A stretch of DNA of 64,000 nt from Rhizobium phaseoli (GTDB taxonomy: Bacteria; Pseudomonadota; Alphaproteobacteria; Rhizobiales; Rhizobiaceae). Made by a program: the position numbers and the translations under genes. This document shows, in pieces, positions 49,690 through 58,783 of this stretch (position 1 is the stretch's first letter; each line of letters opens with the position of its first letter). The DNA lies in the NCBI RefSeq assembly GCF_003985125.1, contig NZ_ML133576.1:62001-126000 (forward strand), written 5' to 3'. The notes under the pieces were generated by a model. That model had not been told where the DNA came from. It saw nothing but the letters and a program-made list of their open reading frames with translations, and searched no databases.

Positions 49690-49917
49690 TTTGAATAGAG
49701 GCAAGAAACAAGATCGGAGCGTGTCCTTCGAGGCTTCGGCCTTCGGCCTGCGCACCTCGGGATGAGGGGGTTGGTGGATGCCGCGCGGACAACAATGGGT
49801 GTTGGAGAAGGCCGCGGCCTCTCTCCGACCTCATCCTGAGGTGCCCCGCAGGGGCCTCGAAGGGCGAGGTCGGCCACCCGGGGCTGGGCGCAAGAAGCAA
49901 GGTTGGAGCGTGGCCCC
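49690..49917. repeat. Dispersed repeat block between convergent genes
   Basis: Contains two copies of a GCAAGAARCAAG..YGGAGCGTG motif (49701 and 49888) and CTCATCCTGAGGTGC/CCTCGAAGG segments. The same motif recurs at 60809 and 61149 in the gene-poor region. No ORF of note. Confidence 0.6.
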
Positions 49918-50886
49918 TCAAGCGAGCAGCACCTTGCCGCCAGTCCGGAAGGGAAGGGCGGCTTGCAGCGCCTCGCCGATCCTTTCCAAGGGAAACACCT
50001 CCCGCACCTCGGTTGCGATCACCTTTGCGGCGATCTGCGCGGCCACCTCTGAATAAGCGCGCTGGACATTGTCGATGGTTTCGGAATGGACCCATTCCCG
50101 AAGATGGCAGAAGGAAAAGGTGATGTCGGAATGGGTGGCCCAGAAGGAATTCGGGATGCTTTCACCGGAGAGCAGCCCATAGTGCACGAAATGGCCGCCG
50201 GGCTTCAGCGCATCGGCAAGAACAGAGGCGCGCGGGCCGCCGACGCAGTCGAGCACGGCGTCCAGGCCATGCCGGCCGGCGAGCCCGGCTGCCAGGTCGC
50301 TGTCCTCCCTGTCGACGATGACAGCCTCGAGCCGGCCGCGCAGGCGCCGGCGGGATTCTTCGCTGCGGACGATCGCCACCGGCTCGACACCAACGGCATT
50401 CGCGAGGCCGATCAGGATCGATCCGATCGAGGAGGCGGCGGCATTGACGGCGATGCGCATGCCCGGTCTCAGCCCGATCTTGATATGCAGCATCAGCCAG
50501 GCCGTCATCGGGTTTACGTAGCTGGTCGCCGCCTCGAAATCGGAAAGCGTCTCCGGCACGCGCAGGCACCAGTTCGGGTCGGTGTCCTTGAACTCCTGCC
50601 AGCCGCCGGCGCTGCGCACCGGCAGTACGCGCGTCCCCGGCGGCAGTCCATAGACCTCTTCACCGCAGGCTTCGACCACGCCGAAGGCCTCGAAGCCCGG
50701 AATGAAGGGCAGGGTCGTGCGGCCGGCATAGGCGCCCGAAATGGTGATGATATCGGAAGGATTGATCGAGCGCGCCAGCAGCCGCACCCGCACCTGATCG
50801 CGCCGCAGCGCCGGCAGCGGCGTCCGCTCGATCCCGACGACCTCTTGGACCGGACCGAATTTTCGCACCACCGCCTGATATTGCAT
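49918..50886 (-). CDS. Zinc-independent MDR-family oxidoreductase (enoyl/quinone reductase-like)
   Basis: About 322 aa medium-chain dehydrogenase. N-terminal GroES-like domain (INPSDIITISGAYAGRTTLPFIPGFEAFGVV), Rossmann motif NAAASSIGSILIGLANAVG, and VLDCVGGPRAS. The cysteine cluster of zinc alcohol dehydrogenases is absent, so it resembles MECR-type enoyl reductases or quinone oxidoreductases. ATG 50886 is six bases after AGGGGG. It is divergent from the thioesterase/ligase/thiolase cassette and may act on the same acyl substrate. Confidence 0.85.
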   Translation of the reverse strand: MQYQAVVRKFGPVQEVVGIERTPLPALRRDQVRVRLLARSINPSDIITISGAYAGRTTLPFIPGFEAFGVVEACGEEVYGLPPGTRVLPVRSAGGWQEFKDTDPNWCLRVPETLSDFEAATSYVNPMTAWLMLHIKIGLRPGMRIAVNAAASSIGSILIGLANAVGVEPVAIVRSEESRRRLRGRLEAVIVDREDSDLAAGLAGRHGLDAVLDCVGGPRASVLADALKPGGHFVHYGLLSGESIPNSFWATHSDITFSFCHLREWVHSETIDNVQRAYSEVAAQIAAKVIATEVREVFPLERIGEALQAALPFRTGGKVLLA

Positions 50887-50940
50887 TTGCATCCCCCTGA
50901 GAACAGCGGTTAGAACAGCCCACCAATTTTGGGTGATCGA

Positions 50941-51357
50941 ATGAGCGTTGACGACAGGCCTTTAGCATCGTTCCGGGTCTCGATGCGAGACATCGACATC
51001 TATGGCCATGTCCATAATTCGGTTTACCTCGATTATTGCGAGGATGCCGTCGTCGAGTTCCTCAGGCACCGCGAGATCCTCGGCCATTTCCGTCACACCA
51101 CCTCGGGTGTGGCCTATCACGTCAAGAAGGCGGAAATCACCTTTCACAACCCGATCGACGTTGACGATGTCGTCGAGGCGAAGGTCGCCGTCGAGAAGAT
51201 CGGGCGCACCAGCCTCGCCTTTACGATCGAGCTCTTTCGCCGGCGCGACGGCGCCCATTGCGCAACGGCTGGACTTGTTTGGGTCTGCGTCGCCCTTTCC
51301 GACAGCCGCCCGACGCCGATCCCGGAGGCGACCAGAGCCGCCTTGTCGCAGGGCTGA
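50941..51357 (+). CDS. Hotdog-fold acyl-CoA thioesterase (YbgC/4HBT family)
   Basis: 138 aa. FRVSMRDIDIYGHVHNSVYLDYCEDAVVEFLRH is the 4-hydroxybenzoyl-CoA thioesterase motif, with Asp/His in the usual active-site positions; VEAKVAVEKIGRTSLAFTIELF continues the hotdog. It hydrolyses an acyl-CoA. First gene of a three-gene unit: the ligase ATG is three bases after its stop. No good RBS is visible before ATG 50941. Confidence 0.86.
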   Translation: MSVDDRPLASFRVSMRDIDIYGHVHNSVYLDYCEDAVVEFLRHREILGHFRHTTSGVAYHVKKAEITFHNPIDVDDVVEAKVAVEKIGRTSLAFTIELFRRRDGAHCATAGLVWVCVALSDSRPTPIPEATRAALSQG

Positions 51358-51360
51358 TCC

Positions 51361-52884
51361 ATGCCGATCCACGCAGCGCTTCTTCGCCACGCCAAGGACA
51401 GGCCCGACAAGCCGGCGCTGGTGATCGACGGCAGCACCCTGAGCTATGGCGCGCTCTATCTGCGCGCCCGGGCGATCTGCCGCTTTCTCCGTGAGCTTCC
51501 GTGCTCCGGCAACCGCACGTTCGATCTGCCCGGCGTCGAGAAACTCGTGGTCTTGAGCCTCGGCAACCACATCGGATTTGCCGAATATTTCACGGCAGCG
51601 ACCGCCTTGCCGAATGCCTGCGCCGTCATCGACCCGATGATGCCGCCGGAAAGGATCGAGCGCATCATCGAGCGTCTGGCGCCCGACGTGCTCGTCGTCG
51701 ACGACGATGCGAGCCGAAGTGCCGGGATCGCCCGCAGGCTCGGCGTTCCTGTCATCGTCGCCGGCGCCGAGCCCTTCGATCTCTCCGCTGCGGCAGCCGA
51801 CCTGCCCTGTGATGCCGAGGGCATCTTCCTGATCGGTTTCACATCAGGCACCACCGCCGAGCCGAAGGCCTATTGCCGCTCACGCGAGCAGTGGCGCCGC
51901 AGCCTCGATCGCGGGCGCTTCATCTTCGAACTCGAAGACGCACCCTCGACGCTATGCCCGGGCGCGCTCGCGCATGGGCTGGCGCTTTACGCCCTGGTCG
52001 AAGCGCTCGATGCCGGAGGAAGCTTTCATTCGGTGCGGAAATGGGACCCGGCTTCCGTCGCGCGCATTCTCGCCGCCGAAAAGATCGAACGGCTGGTTGC
52101 CGTCCCGACCCATATCGCCGGGATTGCCCGGGCATGGGCGGGCGAGCCGGCGCTGAATTGCCTGCGCGACGTGCTGACCGCCGGCGCCAAGCTGAACCTC
52201 AACGAGGTCGGATCCATGCGCCGCCTCTTTCCCAAGGCGCGCATCCGGGAATATTACGGCGCATCCGAGATTGGCTTCATGACCGTCTCGACGCTTGTCG
52301 GCGGGCCGGTCGATTTCCCGATCGACCGGGTGGGGCAGGCCTATCCCGGCGTCGAAATCTCCATCCGCGACCCTGAGGGAAACGATGTCGGCGCCGATGT
52401 GCCGGGGACCATCTTCGTGAACAGCGATCTGATCGCCGACGGTTATCTCTGGGGCGACGACGGCCAGGCTTTCCGGGTCACCGAGGCGGGTGCCACGGTC
52501 GGCGATCTCGGCGAGATCGATGCCGGCGGCATGCTGCGGGTGATCGGCCGGGCGGGCGGAATGATGATATCGGGCGGCAACAACGTCTATCCCGCCGAAG
52601 TCGAGAGCGCGCTCAAAACCTGCCCCGGCGTCGAGGATGCCGTGGTCTTCGGCCTGCCGGATGACTATTACGGCCAGAGCATCGTCGCCGTCGTCTCCGG
52701 CGAGGCCGTTGATGCAAAAATTCTGGCCGGCCATTGCGCAGACAAGCTTGCCAGGTTCAAAATCCCCAAGCAGTTCTACCATATCGCCTCCTGGCCGATG
52801 ACGAGCAGCGGCAAGATAGCAAGGGGGCGGGTGGAAGCGGCGGTCACCGCGGGAGATGGTCTTGTCCTACGCCTACCAGCCTGA
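51361..52884 (+). CDS. AMP-dependent acyl-CoA synthetase/ligase
   Basis: 507 aa adenylate-forming enzyme. P-loop FTSGTTAEPKAY, YGASEIGFM, adenine-ribose motif GDLGEID, hinge RAGGMMISGGNNVYPAEVE and catalytic lysine in MTSSGKIARGR. It activates a carboxylic acid to acyl-CoA via acyl-AMP. The chain type (fatty, aromatic) cannot be read off. Its 3' end overlaps the thiolase start by 29 bp. Confidence 0.9.
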   Translation: MPIHAALLRHAKDRPDKPALVIDGSTLSYGALYLRARAICRFLRELPCSGNRTFDLPGVEKLVVLSLGNHIGFAEYFTAATALPNACAVIDPMMPPERIERIIERLAPDVLVVDDDASRSAGIARRLGVPVIVAGAEPFDLSAAAADLPCDAEGIFLIGFTSGTTAEPKAYCRSREQWRRSLDRGRFIFELEDAPSTLCPGALAHGLALYALVEALDAGGSFHSVRKWDPASVARILAAEKIERLVAVPTHIAGIARAWAGEPALNCLRDVLTAGAKLNLNEVGSMRRLFPKARIREYYGASEIGFMTVSTLVGGPVDFPIDRVGQAYPGVEISIRDPEGNDVGADVPGTIFVNSDLIADGYLWGDDGQAFRVTEAGATVGDLGEIDAGGMLRVIGRAGGMMISGGNNVYPAEVESALKTCPGVEDAVVFGLPDDYYGQSIVAVVSGEAVDAKILAGHCADKLARFKIPKQFYHIASWPMTSSGKIARGRVEAAVTAGDGLVLRLPA

Positions 52885-54055
52885 CGAGGATTGGCAGCCT
52901 GTCGTGGTTGCCGCCTACCGCACGCCGATCGGCCGGGCCTTCGGCGCGCTTGCGACGGTGACGGCCGAAGACCTGCTTGCGCCGATCATCCGCCGCATCC
53001 TCGCCGAAACGGCGATCGCGCCCGAGGACATAGACGACGTGCTGGTCGGCAACGCCGCCGGCGGCGGCGGCAATATCGGCCGGCTGGCGGCACTCGCTGC
53101 CGGCCTGCCCGTTGCCGTTCCCGGCGTCGCCATCGACCGGCAATGCGGCTCGGGGCTGGAGGCGATCATCATGGCCGCACGGCTGATCCAGGCAAAGGCC
53201 GGCGCCTGCTTTCTCGCCGGCGGCGTGGAAAGCGTCAGCACCGCGCCATGGCGTGTCGAAAGGCCGAAAGCCAATGGCGCGCTGCCGCGCTTTTACGGTC
53301 GCGCCCGGTTCTCGCCCGAAACGGTCGGCGACCCGGATATGGGCATCGCCGCCGAAAACGTCGCCCGGGAATTCGCCATCTCGCGTGAGCGGCAGGATGA
53401 ATTCGCGCTGCGCAGCCACCGGCTCGCCGTCGCAGCTGCCGAAGCGGGCGCCTTCCGGCCCGAGATCGTCGGCATCGCCACCGGCCACGGCCTGATCGAA
53501 CGCGACGAGTGCCCGCGCCCGACGACATCGCTCGAGGCACTGGCCAACCTCCGGCCGGCTTTCTTGACCGACGGCACAGTGACTGCAGGCAATGCCTGCC
53601 CTGTGAATGACGGCGCATGCCTGGTGCTCGTCATGAGCCGCGGCATGGCAAGACGCCTGGGCATCGAAAAAGGCCTCGCCTTCATCGACAGCGCCGCCGC
53701 CGGCGTCGATCCCAACCTGCTCGGCATAGGCCCGGTCGCCTCGACGAAGAAGCTTCTGCAGCGCCAGCCCGGGCTCTCGCTCTCCAGCGTCGACGCCATC
53801 GAATTCAACGAGGCTTTCGCCGCCCAGGTTCTGGCTTCGCTGGATCAGCTCGCAATCTCTTCGGATGCGGTCAACAGGGAAGGCGGCGCCATCGCACTCG
53901 GCCATCCCTTCGGCGCCTCGGGCGCGATTCTCGTTACCCGGCTACATACCCAGCTGGTGCGCAGCGGCGCTGCCGGAACAACCGGCCTCGCCATGCTCGG
54001 CATCGGCGGCGGCATCGGGCTGACGGCGCTGTTCGAGACTGTCGCGCTTTCCTGA
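52856..54055 (+). CDS. Thiolase-family protein with a substituted second catalytic cysteine
   Basis: 399 aa. Cys97 in AIDRQCGSGLEA is the nucleophile, NEAFAAQ and GHPFGASGA supply the oxyanion and histidine positions. The usual CxGGGxG near the C-terminus is LGIGGGIG: Gly382 replaces the general-base cysteine. The fold is otherwise complete, so it may be a specialised thiolase-like enzyme or have reduced Claisen activity. It overlaps the ligase gene by 29 bp, implying coupled expression. Confidence 0.88.
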   Translation: MVLSYAYQPDEDWQPVVVAAYRTPIGRAFGALATVTAEDLLAPIIRRILAETAIAPEDIDDVLVGNAAGGGGNIGRLAALAAGLPVAVPGVAIDRQCGSGLEAIIMAARLIQAKAGACFLAGGVESVSTAPWRVERPKANGALPRFYGRARFSPETVGDPDMGIAAENVAREFAISRERQDEFALRSHRLAVAAAEAGAFRPEIVGIATGHGLIERDECPRPTTSLEALANLRPAFLTDGTVTAGNACPVNDGACLVLVMSRGMARRLGIEKGLAFIDSAAAGVDPNLLGIGPVASTKKLLQRQPGLSLSSVDAIEFNEAFAAQVLASLDQLAISSDAVNREGGAIALGHPFGASGAILVTRLHTQLVRSGAAGTTGLAMLGIGGGIGLTALFETVALS

Positions 54056-54079
54056 AGCGACGCTCTTCGTCCCTGCGGA

Positions 54080-55048
54080 TCAATTCTCGGATCGTTCGAC
54101 CGATGATGAGAATGAAGGCGTCTCCGGCGCGGCGAGCGCGTGCGCGATTTCGCTTCGCAGCCATGCACTTCCCGGATCGCCGTCGAAACGGCGAAGCCAG
54201 TACATGGTCACATCCATTTTCGGCGATTCCATCGGCGGCATGAACACATCGAGCTTGAGCCGGCCGATCAGGGTGCGGGCAAAATGAACCGGAATGCTTC
54301 CCAGCATTTCGCTCGATTCAACCGCGAGGGCGACTGCCTGGAAATGCGGCACCGTGACCATGACGCGCCGGGCAAGGCCAAGGCGGGCGAGGGCGGGATC
54401 GATCGTTCCGGTGCGGCTCCCATCGGCGGAGCGCAGAATGTGAGGGACGGCGCAGAAGAGATCTGCCGGTATGGCGTCTCCCGGGCGAAGTCCGTGGCTG
54501 GCAAGAAGCGGATGCCCCTGTTTTGCGATGCAGACCAGCCATGACTGGAGCACCTTGCGGCTCGCAACCCATTCGGGCGGTTCGAGCGATCGGTCGATGA
54601 CGATATCCGCGCGGCCGTCGCGCAGCATCTCGAAGACTTCCGACGAGGCATGATCGATCATCTGCAAGGTGACGGAGGGCGCAGCTTCGGCCACGCGCGC
54701 AGCCAGCGGCGGCATCAGCAATGTCGAGAAGTAATCCGATCCGATCAGCATGAAGGAACGGGTCGAGGTGGCGGGATCGAAAACAGCGGTCGTCGCCAAT
54801 GCCTCTTCCATGCCGGCCAGCGCCTGCCTGATCGGCTGGCGCAATTCGAGGGCGCGCGCCGTCGGCATCATCTGGTTGCCTTCCCTGACGAACAATTCGT
54901 CATCCAACAAGGCGCGCAACCTGCCGAGCGCCGAACTCACGGCTGGCTGGGATAAGCCGACCCGCTCGCCTGCCCGCACCGTCGAGAGCTCTGCCATCAT
55001 GGCGTCGAAGACGCGCAACAGGTTCAGGTCGAGGGCGGAGAAATTCAA
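54080..55048 (-). CDS. LysR-family regulator (NodD/LinR-like sensor domain)
   Basis: 322 aa. The N-terminus LDLNLLRVFDAMMAELSTVRAGERVGLSQPAVSSALGRLRALLDDELFVREGNQMMPT is typical of the NodD/NahR/LinR group; the sensor domain includes RSFMLIGSDYFSTLLMPPLAARV. It is divergent from the cupin gene at 55159 and convergent with the thiolase gene. Likely regulates the cupin; not a nod-gene NodD on this evidence. Confidence 0.88.
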   Translation of the reverse strand: MNFSALDLNLLRVFDAMMAELSTVRAGERVGLSQPAVSSALGRLRALLDDELFVREGNQMMPTARALELRQPIRQALAGMEEALATTAVFDPATSTRSFMLIGSDYFSTLLMPPLAARVAEAAPSVTLQMIDHASSEVFEMLRDGRADIVIDRSLEPPEWVASRKVLQSWLVCIAKQGHPLLASHGLRPGDAIPADLFCAVPHILRSADGSRTGTIDPALARLGLARRVMVTVPHFQAVALAVESSEMLGSIPVHFARTLIGRLKLDVFMPPMESPKMDVTMYWLRRFDGDPGSAWLRSEIAHALAAPETPSFSSSVERSEN

Positions 55049-55158
55049 GCGGTCAATATCCCTTATACGATCATTCGATTTCCGTGCGGCGGCCGTCGGC
55101 GATAGCGATGGAGAGCAGCCTGGAACTCTATTCCAAATGACCTCGGAAGGAAATTGCC

Positions 55159-55620
55159 ATGAACGTTGCGGCGAGAACCGTGCGGACGGTAAACTGGATG
55201 AACACGACCTACGCCATCAATATCGGCAGGTTTGAAAGCGGCGGCATCCTTGGCGTTTTCGAAAGCAAGGTGCCTTCAGGCGGTGGGCCACCGATCCACA
55301 TTCATCACAACGAGGACGAAGTGATCCATGTGATCGAAGGCGACTACGAGTTCTGGTGCGATGGCAAGCTTGTTCCGGTCGGTCCCGGCAGCTCGATCTT
55401 CCTGCCGCGCGGCGTGCCGCACACTTTTCGGGTCACCGGCACGTCTCCCGGACGCAACCTCACCATCCTGACGCCGGGCGGCCTGGAGGAATTCTTCATC
55501 GAGGCGGCCGCCGAGGCACCGCGGCTGCCGGAAGACATGGATCGGCTCCTGCAGCTGGCGGAACGCTACGGCATCGAATTTCGGGGGCCGGCGAACTGGG
55601 AGGCGGACCGGACGCACTGA
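55159..55620 (+). CDS. Cupin-domain protein (quercetinase-like)
   Basis: 153 aa, one cupin: GGPPIHIHHNEDEVIHVIEGDYEF (the HXH...E metal motif) and FLPRGVPHTFRV (third His). No signal peptide, so cytoplasmic. A metal-dependent dioxygenase or isomerase is possible; the substrate is unknown. RBS GGAAGG-type precedes the ATG. Divergent from the LysR gene, its probable regulator. Confidence 0.85.
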   Translation: MNVAARTVRTVNWMNTTYAINIGRFESGGILGVFESKVPSGGGPPIHIHHNEDEVIHVIEGDYEFWCDGKLVPVGPGSSIFLPRGVPHTFRVTGTSPGRNLTILTPGGLEEFFIEAAAEAPRLPEDMDRLLQLAERYGIEFRGPANWEADRTH

Positions 55621-56123
55621 CGGCCGCGACTTGCTGCTGCCCGTCAATCAACGCCTCACAGGTGAAGATCGCCGCTGCACTCAGGATCGGCGGAGAGGAA
55701 GACGCCAGCCACAAAACATGATTGAGCCCTGACGAAGCGCTCCGCCCGGTTCTCCGCCTGCGCCCAAGGCCGATCGCCGGCCCTGTTCCAGCTGCCAATC
55801 GCCGCAAGACGCCTCGCCGTAAATATTCGTCAAGCGCACGGCTTTCCGTGATCTGCACGAGGGCTTCGGTCATCGTTTGGCCGTTTACCTCGGTCGCAAG
55901 GCGAGCAGCACTACTGCCTTCGCATAGGATGACAGCGACTAGCGAAGAATGGCTCGAGGGCAAGATCCGGCGCATTCTGCGGCCGTCGGTTTTGGCCGGC
56001 CAAGCCGGACATCGCGAGCGGGACGGCCACAGAAGCCTTCGCCAGCCTCATCGGGACCATTGTTTCGGCGCCTGCCTTCAAGTCAACAGAGGATACTCCT
56101 CGCAAAGGACAAGGAGACTACCC
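55621..56123. other. Gene-free interval, no confident feature
   Basis: About 500 bases between the cupin and NmrA-like genes. Open frames cross it but none has a recognisable family, RBS or signal. It may contain decayed coding sequence, and the NmrA-like gene's promoter must lie near its right end. Confidence 0.4.
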
Positions 56124-56888
56124 ATGAAAATCGTCATTATCGGCGGCACCGGCCTCATCGGCTCGAAAACCGTGGAAAGATTGCGCAAGAAGGGACATGA
56201 CGTGCTGCCCGCTTCGCCGAATTCAGGCGTCGATACGATCACCGGCAAGGGTCTTGCCGAAGCGCTGGCAGGCGCACAGGTGGTGCTCGACCTCGCCAAC
56301 TCGCCCTCCTTCGAGGACAAGGCGGTGATGGAATTCTTCCAGACCTCCGGCCGCAACCTGCTGAAGGCAGCAGCTGCCGCCGGCGTCAAGCATCACATCG
56401 CACTGTCGATCGTCGGCATGGAGCGGCTGCAGGACAGCGGCTACATGCGCGCCAAGAAAGCCCAGGAGGATCTGATCAAGGGCTCCGGCATTCCCTACAC
56501 CATCGTGCACTCCACGCAGTTTCATGAGTTCATGGCGGGCATCGCCCAGGCGGGCGCGGTCGGCCAGATGGTGCACCTGTCGCCGGCTTACGTGCAGCCG
56601 ATCGCCTCGGACGACGTCGCCGACGTCATGGCCGACGTGGCCCTCTCAGCACCCGTCAACGGCACGATCGAAATCGGCGGCCCGGAGAAGATCCGCCTCA
56701 CCGAGGTCGTGACGCGGCTCTTCAAGGCGACGAACGATCCGCGTCAGATTATGGCCGATCCGCACGCCCGCTATTTCGGCGTCGAGCTTGAGGACAATTC
56801 GCTCGTGGCAGGGCCGAAGGCCCGGCTCGGCCGCATCCGCTTCGATGACTGGCTGCGCCAGCATCCGCCCCAGAAGATGAGCGCCTGA
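56124..56888 (+). CDS. NmrA-like NAD(P)-binding atypical SDR
   Basis: 254 aa. N-terminal IVIIGGTGLIGSKTVERLRKKGH, VVLDLANSPSFED, then IALSIVGMERLQDSGYMRAKKAQEDLIKGSGIPYTIVHSTQFHEF, the signature of the NmrA/NAD(P)H-binding SDR subgroup that often lacks a full catalytic triad. Redox sensing or reductase roles are both possible. RBS AAGGAGA. A cupin gene follows after 62 bp. Confidence 0.87.
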   Translation: MKIVIIGGTGLIGSKTVERLRKKGHDVLPASPNSGVDTITGKGLAEALAGAQVVLDLANSPSFEDKAVMEFFQTSGRNLLKAAAAAGVKHHIALSIVGMERLQDSGYMRAKKAQEDLIKGSGIPYTIVHSTQFHEFMAGIAQAGAVGQMVHLSPAYVQPIASDDVADVMADVALSAPVNGTIEIGGPEKIRLTEVVTRLFKATNDPRQIMADPHARYFGVELEDNSLVAGPKARLGRIRFDDWLRQHPPQKMSA

Positions 56889-56950
56889 TCGCCGGGGCCG
56901 CTTTCGCGGCCCTCGCTGCAACCGTTCCCGCCAATCCAAGGAGACCAGAC

Positions 56951-57364
56951 ATGTCAGGAAAAAAAATTTCGGCAGCGGCATTCGCCGTTGCCCTTGTTGC
57001 CTGCACCGCAGCCTATGCCGCGGGCGACAAGGCCAAGGTAACCCTCGTCTACGACCATCAGCTTCCGAACGTTCCCGGCAAGAGCATCAAGGCCGTGCTC
57101 GTCGAATATAAGCCCGGCGGTACATCGCCGGGCCATACCCACCCGAAATCGGCCTTCATCTACGCCACCGTTCTGGAGGGCTCGATCAAAAGCCAGGTGA
57201 ACGACGGACCGGTGAAGATTTACAAAGCCGGCGAAAGCTTTCCCGAATTCCCCGGCGATCATCACAGCGTCAGCGCCAACGGCAGCAAGACCGAGCCGGC
57301 GAAACTTCTCGCCGTCTTCGTGGTGAACTCCGACGAGACCGAACTGACGACCGACGACAAGTAG
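56951..57364 (+). CDS. Exported cupin-domain protein
   Basis: 137 aa with signal peptide (MSGKKISAAAFAVALVACTAAYA). The cupin reads SPGHTHPKSAFIYATVLEGSIKSQVND and FPEFPGDHHSVSANGS, retaining the metal-binding His residues. Periplasmic; function unknown. RBS AAGGAGA upstream. Probably co-transcribed with the NmrA-like gene. Confidence 0.85.
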   Translation: MSGKKISAAAFAVALVACTAAYAAGDKAKVTLVYDHQLPNVPGKSIKAVLVEYKPGGTSPGHTHPKSAFIYATVLEGSIKSQVNDGPVKIYKAGESFPEFPGDHHSVSANGSKTEPAKLLAVFVVNSDETELTTDDK

Positions 57365-57413
57365 GCAGCCCTCGATGCCCGGCGCCGCCGGGCATCGTTT
57401 CCTGCCTGCGCCG

Positions 57414-58697
57414 TCAAGCGGATTGCAGCGCCAGTTCCAGATCGGCGATCAGGTCATCGGGATGCTCGATGCCGATCGACAGGCGGATCGTCGATTCCAG
57501 CACGCCGATCCGCTCCCTTACATCGGCGGGCACGCCGGAATGCGTCATCGTGGCAGGATGGCTCGCAAGCGATTCCGTGCCGCCCAGGCTGACGGCGAGC
57601 TTGAAGACCTGCAGCGCGTTCAGGAATTTGAACGAGGCCGGCTGGCCGCCGCGGATATCGAAGGAGAAGGTCGAGCCGGCGCCGCTGCATTGGGCGGCGA
57701 AGGTGCGGCCCGATGGCGATTCCGGATCGTGGTAAGGCAGGTAATGAACCTTCTCGACCTTCGGGTGATCACGCAGGAAATCGGCGACGGCCCGCGCGTT
57801 GCTGTTTGCCCGCTCCATGCGCAGCTGCAGCGTCTCGAGCGACCGGCCGAGCATCCAGCAGGAATGCGGATCGAGCTGCGTGCCGATCGCCCCGCGCAGC
57901 GCCTTGACCTGCTTGATCACGGCCTTGCGGCCGAGAACGGCGCCGGCGATGAGATCGGAATGGCCGCCGACATATTTGGTCAGCGAATAGAGCGAGATAT
58001 CGGCGCCATGCTCGATCGGCCGCTGGAACACCGGCCCGAGCAGGGTGTTGTCGCAGACGATGATGGGCGTGTGCCCCTGCTTTGCGCCGATCGCATCGGC
58101 CACACGCCGGATCATCGCGACGTCGACCAGGCTGTTGGTCGGATTGGCAGGTGTCTCGATCAGGATGACGGAGACGCGGCCCTTGGCGACCGCCTCGTCG
58201 GCGGCCTTCTGCACCGAGCCTTCGCTGACGCCATCGGCAAAGCCGACGGCGGCGACGCCGAAATTGAGGAATGTCTTCGCCAGCAGGGTTTCCGTGCCGC
58301 CGTAGAGCGGCTGCGAATGCAGGATCGCATCACCCGGCCGGACGAAGGCGAACAAGGTCGTGGCGATCGCCGCCATGCCCGAGGAAAACAGCGCCCCGCT
58401 TTCCGTCCGCTCATAGACGGCAAGCCTGTCCTCGACGATCTCGCTGTTGGGATGGTTGAAGCGCGAATAAACGAGGCCGGCGCCCTTGCCCGCCGGCGGC
58501 TCGCGCCGGCCGGAGACATAGTCGAAGAAATCGCGTCCGTCCTCGGCCGAATTGAAGACGAAGGTGGAGGTGAGGAACACCGGCGGCTTGACCGCCCCTT
58601 CCGAGAGCTCGGGATCGTAGCCGTAGTTCAGCATCTGCGTTTCGGGATGCAGAGCGTGATTGCCGATATGGGTTTTGGAAGGATGCGGGGCGGTCAT
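57414..58697 (-). CDS. Cys/Met-metabolism PLP-dependent enzyme (cystathionine gamma-synthase family)
   Basis: 427 aa. [68 protein letters not shown], and PLP lysine in [12 protein letters not shown]. The ending [19 protein letters not shown]...[13 protein letters not shown] is standard. It is a gamma-synthase/lyase type; direction (synthesis or breakdown of sulfur amino acids) cannot be read. No partner gene adjacent; the YihY gene ends 86 bp upstream on the same strand. Confidence 0.9.
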   Translation of the reverse strand: MTAPHPSKTHIGNHALHPETQMLNYGYDPELSEGAVKPPVFLTSTFVFNSAEDGRDFFDYVSGRREPPAGKGAGLVYSRFNHPNSEIVEDRLAVYERTESGALFSSGMAAIATTLFAFVRPGDAILHSQPLYGGTETLLAKTFLNFGVAAVGFADGVSEGSVQKAADEAVAKGRVSVILIETPANPTNSLVDVAMIRRVADAIGAKQGHTPIIVCDNTLLGPVFQRPIEHGADISLYSLTKYVGGHSDLIAGAVLGRKAVIKQVKALRGAIGTQLDPHSCWMLGRSLETLQLRMERANSNARAVADFLRDHPKVEKVHYLPYHDPESPSGRTFAAQCSGAGSTFSFDIRGGQPASFKFLNALQVFKLAVSLGGTESLASHPATMTHSGVPADVRERIGVLESTIRLSIGIEHPDDLIADLELALQSA

Positions 58698-58783
58698 GAT
58701 CGTCTCCTCTATCGAGCCTGCCGAGAGATACGGTACATCAAAATCACATCCGAGGAGCAGTCATCGACAATGCTCCTTGACGG

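Noticed and set aside
54080-55048. The LysR gene as nodD
   Set aside because: The DNA-binding and sensor domains are of the NodD/LinR class, but no nod box or nod gene is nearby, so only the class is claimed.
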